NCBI RefSeq assembly: GCF_905397435.1
Contig: NZ_CAJPVI010000009.1
Span: 62,001 to 126,000 of the forward strand
Length of the DNA: 64,000 nt
Source of the DNA: Cupriavidus numazuensis
GTDB taxonomy: Bacteria > Pseudomonadota > Gammaproteobacteria > Burkholderiales > Burkholderiaceae
Reading direction: 5' to 3'
The notes under the pieces are model-generated. The model was given only the letters and a program-made list of their open reading frames with translations. It ran no database searches and was not told where the DNA came from. Below are positions 57,219 through 64,000 of this stretch, one piece after another. The position numbers and the translations under genes are program-made. Numbering within the stretch: the stretch's first letter is position 1; each line of letters opens with the position of its first letter.

Positions 57219-57452
57219 ATGTACATCGTAGCCATTGGATGGCTCTATGTGGCACTGATGATGGCAATCACCGAGCACAACGTCGTTGCCGGTGTGGCCA
57301 CGTTCCTGCTCTATGGCGCTGCGCCGGTCGCGCTGGTGCTCTACATCATGGGAACGCCCGGCAGGCGACAGCGCCGCAAAGCGGAGGAAGCGCGCGCAGA
57401 TCGCGCGCGCACGGAGGAAAACGCCAAAGCTGGCGAAAGCGGACCGCAGTGA
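57219..57452 (+). CDS. Small membrane protein, unknown
   Basis: A 77-residue protein with two membrane segments (about 3-17 and 24-44) and a long polar, Arg/Glu/Ala-rich tail. Hydrophobic first half and charged second half suggest a real inner-membrane protein. No family recognised. It is divergent from phaC and converges with pgeF. Confidence 0.6.
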   Translation: MYIVAIGWLYVALMMAITEHNVVAGVATFLLYGAAPVALVLYIMGTPGRRQRRKAEEARADRARTEENAKAGESGPQ

Positions 57453-57468
57453 CGGGCCCGCAACTGGC

Positions 57469-58263
57469 TCAGCTTTCGAGCCAGACGAGACTGGCCATGC
57501 GGCCTGTGACACCGTCGCGCCGATACGAGTAGAACCGCTGCGGCTCGGATACGGTGCACGCATCGCCGCCGTAGATATCGGTGCAGCCTGCGCGGGCGAG
57601 GCGCGTGCGGGCCAGCGCATAGATGTCGGCCAAGTACTTGCCCTCAGCGCCAGGTCGAAAGGCTGCTTCGACCGCCGCATGCTCGCCGGCACGCGCCTGC
57701 GCGAGGAAGGCCTCGCGGACTTCGGCACCGACTTCGAACGCACCGGGCCCGATAGCGGGACCCAGCCACGCGAGCCAGCGCGTCGACGGCTTGCCGCGTG
57801 CCGCCTGCATGCGTGCCAGCGCGGCTTCGATGACACCGTTGCACAGGCCGCGCCATCCCGCATGCGCGGCGCCGACAACGGTCCCTTCCGTATCGCATAG
57901 CAGCACAGGTAGGCAGTCCGCCGTCATGATTGCGCACACCTGTCCGGGCACCATGGCCACACTTGCATCCGCACGCGGCACCACACCCGGTTCCGCAAGA
58001 TGGTCCACCGTGGCCACGGCGCAGCCATGTACCTGCTCGAGCCACAACGGCATGGCAGGTAGATGCGCGGCGAGCTTCGCCCGATTTTCCGCGACGAGCA
58101 ACGGGTCATCCCCGACATGCGTGCCGAGGTTCAGGCCGCCTGGTGCGCCGCCATCGAGCCCGTACGGACCACGGCTCACGCCACCCGCACGCGTCGTGGA
58201 CAACGCGCGCACCGAGGCAGGAGCCGGCCAGTCGGGCCGCAGCCACGCGGTGTCAGTCGTCAT
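57469..58263 (-). CDS. pgeF: Multicopper-type purine nucleosidase/laccase-domain protein PgeF (YfiH)
   Basis: A 264-residue protein of the LACC1/YfiH fold. Metal ligands are visible in QVHGCAV (His), TADCLPVLL (Cys) and HAGWRG (His). Family members act on purine nucleosides and have been linked to peptidoglycan editing. The start at 58263 overlaps the rluD stop by 11 bases, so it is translated from the rluD message, as often seen with rluD-pgeF. Confidence 0.9.
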   Translation of the reverse strand: MTTDTAWLRPDWPAPASVRALSTTRAGGVSRGPYGLDGGAPGGLNLGTHVGDDPLLVAENRAKLAAHLPAMPLWLEQVHGCAVATVDHLAEPGVVPRADASVAMVPGQVCAIMTADCLPVLLCDTEGTVVGAAHAGWRGLCNGVIEAALARMQAARGKPSTRWLAWLGPAIGPGAFEVGAEVREAFLAQARAGEHAAVEAAFRPGAEGKYLADIYALARTRLARAGCTDIYGGDACTVSEPQRFYSYRRDGVTGRMASLVWLES

Positions 58264-59464
58264 CGTCACCCTCCCCGTCGGCCCAGATGACTTCGGGGCC
58301 GTCTTCCCAGTCCTCGTCCCAGTCGTCCTCATCGGCTTCGGTTTCACCGGCGGAGAAATCGAGCGCATCGATCAGCGCCTGGAGGTCTTCCGGCGGCGGC
58401 GCGGTCCACGACACGGACTTGCCAGTGACCGGGTGCACCAACCCCAGCTTGAACGCATGCAGTGCCTGCCGCTCGAACGGCACCGGTAACGTCACGCGCA
58501 CGGCGGGCCGCTGCCCGCGTTGCGTCGCGCGGTAGTAGACCGGATCGCCCACCAGCGGATGGCCGATCGATTCGAAGTGCACGCGGATCTGGTGTGTGCG
58601 CCCGGTTTCGAGCTGGCAGCGCACCATCGACACGAAACTGCGCCCGAGCGGCACCGTGGCCAGCGTGCGGAAGTGCGTGCGCGAGGGCTTGCCGCTGTTG
58701 GTGTGAACGATGGCCATGCGCGTGCGCTCACGCGGATCGCGGCCGATCGGGGCGTCGATGGTGCCCTCCTCGTACGTACGACCCCACACCAGAGCGAGAT
58801 ACGTGCGCTTGACGGTGCGCGCCTGCAGCTGGCGCACGAGGTCGGTTTGTGCCGTCAGCGTGCGCGCGACCACCATCAGGCCCGAGGTCTCTTTGTCCAG
58901 CCGGTGCACGATGCCCGCGCGTGGCAGCGCTGCCGCCGCCGGGTCGCGATGCAGCAGCCCGTTGAGGACCGTACCGCTCCAGTTGCCCGCTGCCGGGTGC
59001 ACGACCAGCCCGGCGGGCTTGTCGATGACCAGCAGCGCGTCGTCTTCGTACACGACCTCCAGCGGCACGTCTTCGGGGGCGAATGCCTGCGATTCCGGCG
59101 CAGCCTGCGGCTGTACCTCGATGCGGTTTCCCATCTGCACCGCGTCGCGCGGCCGGCGTACTTCACCGTCGACGCGTACCGCACCGCTTTCGATCCACTG
59201 TTGCAGCCGGCTGCGTGAAAACTCGCTGAAGTGCCGCGCAAGCAGCTTGTCCAGCCGCTCGCCATGTGCGGCGCTGTCGACTTCCAATGTCAGAGGCACC
59301 GACAGGTCGTTTAGGGGTGCTGCGGGCACCTCGTCAGCGAAGTCGTCGGTTTCATCGTTATCGGTCTGGGATGCCTGGATGCGCACCTGTTCAGGCGGCA
59401 CTCCCCCCACGCCGGATTCTGGCTGAGGGCTTGGGCTATAATGCTTGACGCTATTTTTCTTCAT
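58253..59464 (-). CDS. rluD: 23S rRNA pseudouridine synthase RluD, with acidic tail
   Basis: Makes pseudouridines 1911, 1915 and 1917 in 23S rRNA helix 69. An N-terminal extension of about 55 residues is polar and low in complexity; the S4 domain follows ([20 protein letters not shown]); the catalytic Asp is in HRLDKETSG. The last 30 residues are extremely acidic ([13 protein letters not shown] and DGEGDDDD). Start 59464 (MKKNSVKHY) leaves 16 bases to the bamD start on the other strand. Confidence 0.92.
   Translation of the reverse strand: MKKNSVKHYSPSPQPESGVGGVPPEQVRIQASQTDNDETDDFADEVPAAPLNDLSVPLTLEVDSAAHGERLDKLLARHFSEFSRSRLQQWIESGAVRVDGEVRRPRDAVQMGNRIEVQPQAAPESQAFAPEDVPLEVVYEDDALLVIDKPAGLVVHPAAGNWSGTVLNGLLHRDPAAAALPRAGIVHRLDKETSGLMVVARTLTAQTDLVRQLQARTVKRTYLALVWGRTYEEGTIDAPIGRDPRERTRMAIVHTNSGKPSRTHFRTLATVPLGRSFVSMVRCQLETGRTHQIRVHFESIGHPLVGDPVYYRATQRGQRPAVRVTLPVPFERQALHAFKLGLVHPVTGKSVSWTAPPPEDLQALIDALDFSAGETEADEDDWDEDWEDGPEVIWADGEGDDDD
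59438..59443 (+). promoter_or_regulatory. -10 box of bamD
   Basis: Perfect TATAAT, 37 bases before the bamD ATG and inside the rluD 5' coding part. No good -35 is seen. Confidence 0.5.
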
Positions 59465-59480
59465 CCGGGATACGTTGCCC

Positions 59481-60311
59481 ATGCAATTGCTGAGCATGAA
59501 GCGCGCCAATTGGCGCGCGCGATTTGGAGCGATTCTGCTCGCAGGCGGCTGCGTCATGCTGTCGGCATGCGGCCTGCTTGCTGACCAGCCCGACGAAACC
59601 GCCGGCTGGTCGGCCAACAAATTATATTCGGAAGCCAAGGACGCCCTCGACGGCGGCGACTATTCGCGTGCCGTAAAGCTGTACGAAAAGCTGGAAGGCC
59701 GCTATCCGTTTGGCCGTTACGCCCAGCAAGCCCAGATCGACACCGCCTACGCCAGCTACAAGGACGGCGAGACGGCAGCGGCACTGGCGGCGGTGGATCG
59801 CTTCATCCAGCTGCACCCGAGCCATCCCAATATCGATTACGCCTACTACCTGAAGGGGCTGATCAACTTCAACGACAACCTGGGCTGGCTGGGCCGCTTC
59901 TCCGGCCAGGATCTCAGCGAGCGCGACCCGAAGGCCGCCCGCGCGGCGTACGACGCCTTCAATACGCTGGTCACGCGCTTCCCGGACAGCAAGTACACGC
60001 CTGATGCCGCCGCGCGCATGCAGTACATCGTCAACTCGCTGGCCCAGCACGAAGTCCATGCCGCGCGCTATTACTACAAGCGCGGCGCCTACCTGGCGGC
60101 GGTCAACCGCGCCCAGCAGGCACTCAAGGACTATGACGGCGCGCCCGCCAACGAGGAAGCGCTGTACATCATGATCCGTTCGTACGACTCGCTTGGCATG
60201 AAGGATCTGCGTGACGATACCGCCCGCGTGATGGAGCGCAATTTCCCGAACAGCGACTACATCAAGTACGGCGAACGCCGCAAGGACAAGTCCTGGTGGG
60301 AAGTGTTCTGA
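59481..60311 (+). CDS. bamD: Outer membrane protein assembly factor BamD (ComL)
   Basis: A 276-residue outer-membrane lipoprotein of the BAM complex. The lipobox is LSAC with Cys30; TPR-like repeats follow, with the family pattern [34 protein letters not shown] (split over 20: [10 protein letters not shown] and [14 protein letters not shown]) and [14 protein letters not shown] 59481 (MQLLSMKR) is chosen; ATG 59496 is also possible. Divergent from rluD. Confidence 0.94.
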   Translation: MQLLSMKRANWRARFGAILLAGGCVMLSACGLLADQPDETAGWSANKLYSEAKDALDGGDYSRAVKLYEKLEGRYPFGRYAQQAQIDTAYASYKDGETAAALAAVDRFIQLHPSHPNIDYAYYLKGLINFNDNLGWLGRFSGQDLSERDPKAARAAYDAFNTLVTRFPDSKYTPDAAARMQYIVNSLAQHEVHAARYYYKRGAYLAAVNRAQQALKDYDGAPANEEALYIMIRSYDSLGMKDLRDDTARVMERNFPNSDYIKYGERRKDKSWWEVF

Positions 60312-60351
60312 TCAACAAAGATGCGGAGCGTTGACTCCGCGACGCATATGA

Positions 60352-60384
60352 AAACGGGGCAGATCCGCAAGGACTGCCCCGTTT
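60352..60384. terminator. Bidirectional terminator between bamD and dinG
   Basis: AAACGGGGCAG / CTGCCCCGTTT with an 11-base loop, preceded by a smaller GCGGAG / CTCCGC hairpin (60324-60340). Confidence 0.75.
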
Positions 60385-60414
60385 CTCGTCGTGCGACCGG
60401 ATCGGCGATGCCGC

Positions 60415-62625
60415 TCAGTCCGGCTGCGGCTGCGCCTCGTCTTTCTTCCGCTCCCGCAACGACTCCAGGAAGCGCACAACTGTCGGCGCCTCGCGCGTAC
60501 GCGTGAACGGCGGCAGGCTTTGCCAAATCTGGCGGCCATAGGGTTTTTCGACCAGCCGCGTATCGCAGATGGCCAGCACGCCGCGGTCGGATTCCGAGCG
60601 GATCAACCGCCCCGCGCCCTGCTTCAGCGTGATGACGGCATGCGGCAACTGGTGGACCGCAAACGGGCTGAGTCCCTTCTTTTGCAGCACCTCCATGCGC
60701 GCGGCCAGCACCGGATCATCAGGCGGCGCGAACGGCAGCTTGTCGATGATCACGAGCGACAGCGCCTCGCCGCGCACATCCACACCTTCCCAGAAACTCT
60801 GGCTGCCCACCAGCACGGCATTGCCAAGCTCGCGGAAGCGGTCGAGCAATTCCGTGCGGCTGGCTTGTCCCTGGACGAGAAGCGGCAATTCGAGACCACG
60901 CTCGGCAAAGGCATCGTAAAGCAGGTCGGACGCGCGCTGCACCGCGCGCAAGGTGGTGCACAGCAGGAACGTGCGCCCGCCGGCAGCCTCGATCAGCGGC
61001 AGCGCTGCCTGCACCACGGCGTCCGTGAACTGGGGCGAATTCGGCGGCGGCATGTCGCGCGGCACGTAGAGCAGCCCCTGCTTGCCGTAATCGAACGGGC
61101 TCGGCAGCGTCAGCGAGTTGTCCTTGTTGAGTCCGAGTTGCGCGGCGTAGTGAGTGAAGTTGCCCTTTACCGACAACGTGGCCGACGTGAACACCCATGC
61201 GCGCGGATGGCCTTCGCGCTGGCGCGTGAAGATCGGCGCGATCGACAGCGGCGTGCGATGCAGTTGCACCGTATGCGAAAAAACCTCCACCCAGCGCACC
61301 GTGTCAGGCCCGAACTGCGCGGGCGCGGTTGGTGGCGGCGGCACATCGGCTTGCGGCGCGGCGTCTCCGCCGCTGTCCGGCGTTTGCGGCGCGGGTGCCT
61401 CAAACGCCTTGCCTTCGTCCCGCCATGCTTCGAGGCGCTGTTGCAGCTCTACCGCGCGGCGGTGGCATTGCTGCAGCGTCTCGGCACGTTCGGCCTGGCT
61501 TTCGAGATGCTCGACGAACGTCGACAGCGCCTCTTCGAGCGCGTCGAGCGTATCGAAGAACGGTTCGCCGATGCGCCGGTCCGCCTCGATCTGACCCAGC
61601 GCCAGCCGCGCATTATCCTTGCTGAAGGCCAGCCGCAGATCGCGCGTGGCACGCTCGAGCGGCGCCGCGATACCGACCCAATCGACCGCGTCGCGCGCGT
61701 GCGAAAGCCCTTCGGCCACGGTGTCGCGGCAGATTTCGAGCAACTGGCTGGTCGACAGCGTTTCACCGAAGAACAGTGTCGCCGTATCCGGCAGCTGGTG
61801 CGCTTCGTCGAAGATGATCGTGTTCGCCGCGGGCAGGAGTTCGGCCATGCCGGTGTCGCGCAGTACGACATCGGCAAAGAACAGGTGGTGGTTCACCACG
61901 ACCAGGTCGGCCTGCTGGGCCTCCTTGCGGGCCCGCATGACGAAGCAGTCCTTGTAGTTCGGGCACTCCGAGCCCAGGCAGTTGTCACGCGTGGAAGTCA
62001 CCATCTGCCACACGGGCGCGTTCTCGGGCACCGCGGCCAGTTCGGCCTTGTCGCCAGACGACGTGACCTTGGCAAAACGTGCGATTTCGCGCAGCCACGC
62101 GGCATCCTGCTTGGAGGCAAGCCGGCCATTGGCCTCCGCCCGCTCGAGGTGATAGTGGCACAGGTAGTTGGCGCGCCCCTTGAGCAGCGATACCGAGATC
62201 GGCACATTCAGCGCGCGCCGCACGGTCGGAATGTCGCGCAGGAAAAGCTGGTCCTGAAGGTTCTTCGTTCCTGTGGACAGGATGACCTTGCCGCCCCATA
62301 GCATGGCAGGCACGAGGTAGGCGAAGGTCTTGCCCGTGCCCGTCCCGGCTTCGACGATGACCGTGTCGCTCGCTTCGATCGCGCCGGCAACGGCTTCCGC
62401 CATCTTCTGCTGCGAGGCACGCGGACGATAGCCCGGGATGCCCTGCGCCAGGGTGCCGGTGTCTGCAAAGATCCTGGCCAGTTCGCTGGCGTGGTCGGCA
62501 GGCACCGCGGACGCGGGAACCAGTTCCGCCTGCGCCGGGGCCGGGGCCGGGTTATCGACGGCGGCGTCGATGGCGGTATCTGCGTCCGGCTCTGGCAGGT
62601 CGGTCGGATCGGTAACGGTGGTCAA
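60415..62625 (-). CDS. dinG: ATP-dependent helicase DinG/YoaA family
   Basis: A 736-residue XPD-like 5'-3' helicase with an iron-sulfur cluster. Walker A is EAGTGTGKT, the Cys cluster is in CLGSECPNYKDC plus an upstream Cys near YLCHYH, DEAH is in IFDEAHQLPD, and the last motif is QGAGRLIRSESD. It resolves R-loops and other structures. The longest frame starts with TTG at 62625; GTG 62505 would cut the Pro/Ala-rich N terminus. Tandem octamers lie just upstream (62640-62671). Confidence 0.9.
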   Translation of the reverse strand: MTTVTDPTDLPEPDADTAIDAAVDNPAPAPAQAELVPASAVPADHASELARIFADTGTLAQGIPGYRPRASQQKMAEAVAGAIEASDTVIVEAGTGTGKTFAYLVPAMLWGGKVILSTGTKNLQDQLFLRDIPTVRRALNVPISVSLLKGRANYLCHYHLERAEANGRLASKQDAAWLREIARFAKVTSSGDKAELAAVPENAPVWQMVTSTRDNCLGSECPNYKDCFVMRARKEAQQADLVVVNHHLFFADVVLRDTGMAELLPAANTIIFDEAHQLPDTATLFFGETLSTSQLLEICRDTVAEGLSHARDAVDWVGIAAPLERATRDLRLAFSKDNARLALGQIEADRRIGEPFFDTLDALEEALSTFVEHLESQAERAETLQQCHRRAVELQQRLEAWRDEGKAFEAPAPQTPDSGGDAAPQADVPPPPTAPAQFGPDTVRWVEVFSHTVQLHRTPLSIAPIFTRQREGHPRAWVFTSATLSVKGNFTHYAAQLGLNKDNSLTLPSPFDYGKQGLLYVPRDMPPPNSPQFTDAVVQAALPLIEAAGGRTFLLCTTLRAVQRASDLLYDAFAERGLELPLLVQGQASRTELLDRFRELGNAVLVGSQSFWEGVDVRGEALSLVIIDKLPFAPPDDPVLAARMEVLQKKGLSPFAVHQLPHAVITLKQGAGRLIRSESDRGVLAICDTRLVEKPYGRQIWQSLPPFTRTREAPTVVRFLESLRERKKDEAQPQPD

Positions 62626-62639
62626 GGCTGGTAAGGCTC

Positions 62640-62671
62640 GGGATTGCGGGATTGCGGGATGACGGGATAGC
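62640..62671. repeat. Four tandem octamers upstream of dinG
   Basis: GGGATTGC, GGGATTGC, GGGATGAC and GGGATAGC run head to tail. They sit 15 bases before the dinG start on its leader strand. Confidence 0.7.
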
Positions 62672-62707
62672 GCGCCATGCGGTGCTGGCTGTGTCGGCGT
62701 GCGGCGC

Positions 62708-62911
62708 TCAGGCCGGCACGTCGGGTTCGAGCTGCAGTTGCAGCAGGGTGATGGCGTCCTTCAGCTTGAGGCGGCGCTTCTTCAGCCGCCTGAGCTGCAG
62801 TTCGTCATGGGCCGGATCCTCGGCCAGCCGGTCGATCAGCGAATCCAGGTCGCGGTGCTCGATCTGCAGTTCAATGATCTGCCGCTCGAGGGTGTTCAGG
62901 TTAGTGTCCAT
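62708..62911 (-). CDS. YdcH-like protein (DUF465)
   Basis: A 67-residue helical protein with the DUF465 pattern: LERQIIELQIEHRDLD then DELQLRRLKKRRLKLKD. Function unknown. Start 62911 (MDTNLNT) is used; the frame extends 5 codons upstream. It stands between dinG and an exported coiled-coil gene. Confidence 0.8.
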   Translation of the reverse strand: MDTNLNTLERQIIELQIEHRDLDSLIDRLAEDPAHDELQLRRLKKRRLKLKDAITLLQLQLEPDVPA

Positions 62912-62964
62912 ATGTATTTCCCCCACCGCCTCTGCCGGGACAGGCTGGCGCGGCTCGCTCCGGC

Positions 62965-63687
62965 TCAGAAGCCGAAGGGACGCGGCGCCGACGCCTGGCC
63001 CTGCTGTTCCTTCGCCTTGGCGCGCCGCTCGTCCAGGTCTTTCTGGCGCTGTTCGGCGTCGCGCTGCTTGGCCTCGTAGGCCTTCACGTTTTCTTCGCGC
63101 TGGCGCGCCTGCTCGGCGCCCTTTTGCTGGGCCTCGCGCATACGGGCGTCGTAGTCCGCCTGCTTCTGCTGGTAAGCCTGCGCGTTGGCCGAGCGCTTCG
63201 GCGCATCGGCCTGCCGCTGCGCGTCGCGCAGTTGCTGATCCTGCTGTTTCTTATCGAAAGACTCGCGGCTGGCCTTCTCGTTCGCGCTGCGCTGCGGCTG
63301 GCTGGCCTCGTATTCGGCCCGGCGCAGGGCCTGTTCGCGGTCGCGGTCGGCGGCGCGCTGGGCACGTTCGGCATCCCCGACTTCCAGTTCGCGCTGGCGC
63401 AGCACCTGCAGTTCCTGCCGCTGGACTTCCTTCGCCTTGTCGATGCAGCTAGTGACGAAGAACTTGTCGTAGCAGGCACGTTCGGCCGTGGCAAAGCGGT
63501 AGTTCGTCCACGCGCGCGAATCGCCGATGGCCTTGCGTTCGGCGGCAAAATCACGCGGTGCGGTGGCGCCTGCCACTGCCGGCGCGGAAGCCTGCGCGGC
63601 GCTATCGGAAAGCGGCGCCAGCGTACCTGCACCGACCAGCGTCAGCCACAGCGCGGCGGCGGCGAACAGGCGTGCATGCAGGGTCAT
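62965..63687 (-). CDS. Exported coiled-coil protein, unknown
   Basis: A 240-residue protein with a signal peptide (about 1-33). The early region has two cysteines (CYDKFFVTSC) that likely form a disulfide. The rest is one long Glu/Arg/Gln/Ala-rich helix, predicted coiled coil, with little other sequence. A periplasmic or cell-surface helix bundle is likely; no family is recognised. Start 63687 gives the clean signal peptide. Confidence 0.65.
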   Translation of the reverse strand: MTLHARLFAAAALWLTLVGAGTLAPLSDSAAQASAPAVAGATAPRDFAAERKAIGDSRAWTNYRFATAERACYDKFFVTSCIDKAKEVQRQELQVLRQRELEVGDAERAQRAADRDREQALRRAEYEASQPQRSANEKASRESFDKKQQDQQLRDAQRQADAPKRSANAQAYQQKQADYDARMREAQQKGAEQARQREENVKAYEAKQRDAEQRQKDLDERRAKAKEQQGQASAPRPFGF

Positions 63688-63975
63688 TCGCCCGGCATGG
63701 TGCGGGGCGGAGCGGAACAGGCATGCGGCAGGAAACATGGCCAGGAGTGCCGTGTCGCGGACGGCCATCGGCATGGCGGGCGCGGCGGCCGGATGGGGCT
63801 TGAAGGTCATGCCCGAATTCTAGCATCCGCCCTGCCTCGCGCCCTGCCAGCCAGCAAGGCCGGCGTGCCGCGGGATACACGCGCCAAAACAGGCCTACTT
63901 CCGTGGGGTGCGATCGCCGGCTTGTGGCAAAATGCCTCGCTTTCGACTGACCGCTTTCGACAGACCGATTTCCCG

Positions 63976-64000
63976 ATGTCCAATCTGCCCGCATCCGTTT
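63976..64000 (+). CDS. Start of a gene cut by the window end
   Basis: An ATG at 63976 opens a frame reading MSNLPASV to the last base. Only eight codons are visible, so no function can be given, and the start itself is a guess. Confidence 0.3.

Noticed and set aside
62640..62671. Phase-variable repeat controlling dinG, as a firm claim
   Set aside because: Only two of the four octamers are identical, so slippage is possible but not shown; kept as a low-interest finding.

Overview
The window is a GC-rich, densely coding chromosomal segment of a betaproteobacterium. The PHB cluster (phaC-phaA-phaB1-phaR with bktB nearby), PhaC, PhaA and BktB sequences that align closely with remembered Cupriavidus necator proteins, and a phaC promoter like the one described in C. 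necator all point to Cupriavidus (Burkholderiales). The species is not fixed by the sequence; a C. metallidurans-like strain is plausible. I see no rRNA operon, CRISPR array, insertion sequence, phage or plasmid module. This reads as core chromosome with a few accessory or poorly known genes.

Layout. 1-5.4 kb: end of a TRAP solute-binding protein, nnrDE metabolite repair, pgi, then a LolD/YbbA-type ABC ATPase and a TesA-type esterase whose start codons overlap. 5.5-14.3 kb: the proteostasis block tig-clpP-clpX-lon-[tRNA-Val, tRNA-Asp]-ppiD, all on the minus strand, each part closed by its own hairpin terminator. 14.5-19.1 kb: mnmC and rlmJ (RNA modification), a VanZ-like protein, an SRAP-family DNA-protein crosslink protein with a coiled-coil insert, and tRNA-Leu. 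19.4-27.1 kb: a Cys/Pro-rich secreted protein, an RND efflux pair, hpnD (hopanoid precursor synthesis), an M20 carbamoylase and a small exported protein. 27.4-31.1 kb: ompR-envZ and a citrate-type MFS transporter separated by a six-copy 11-bp-period TGACAG array. 31.3-34.6 kb: ahpC-ahpD, a GNAT enzyme, ispD-ispF. 34.7-42.2 kb: mfd, argE, an exported M20 amidohydrolase and serB, with intergenic palindromic repeats. 42.3-44.7 kb: a Fur-box promoter driving two tiny membrane proteins and a PepSY membrane protein. 44.8-48 kb: unknown exported proteins, a DUF2789 protein and metC. 48-57 kb: bktB, rimO, dusC, phaR, phaB1, phaA, phaC. 57.2-64 kb: a small membrane protein, pgeF-rluD, bamD, dinG, a YdcH-like protein, an exported coiled-coil protein and the first codons of one more gene.

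How the parts work together. PhaA or BktB condense acyl-CoA, PhaB reduces the product, PhaC polymerises it and PhaR controls granule-protein genes. A perfect 20-bp palindrome just upstream of phaR is a good candidate for its own operator. Tig, ClpXP, Lon and PpiD cover folding and proteolysis, and lon has a heat-shock-like promoter. The Fur-controlled operon probably handles ferric-siderophore reduction or release. AhpC and AhpD form a peroxide-reducing pair with an intervening terminator that should make ahpC the more abundant transcript.

The least explained items are the TGACAG array (29551-29610), the structured rimO leader (50716-50776), the palindromic intergenic elements (38271-38288 and 39690-39812), the SRAP coiled-coil insert, and the two Cys-rich exported proteins. 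No wholly new multi-gene system stands out.
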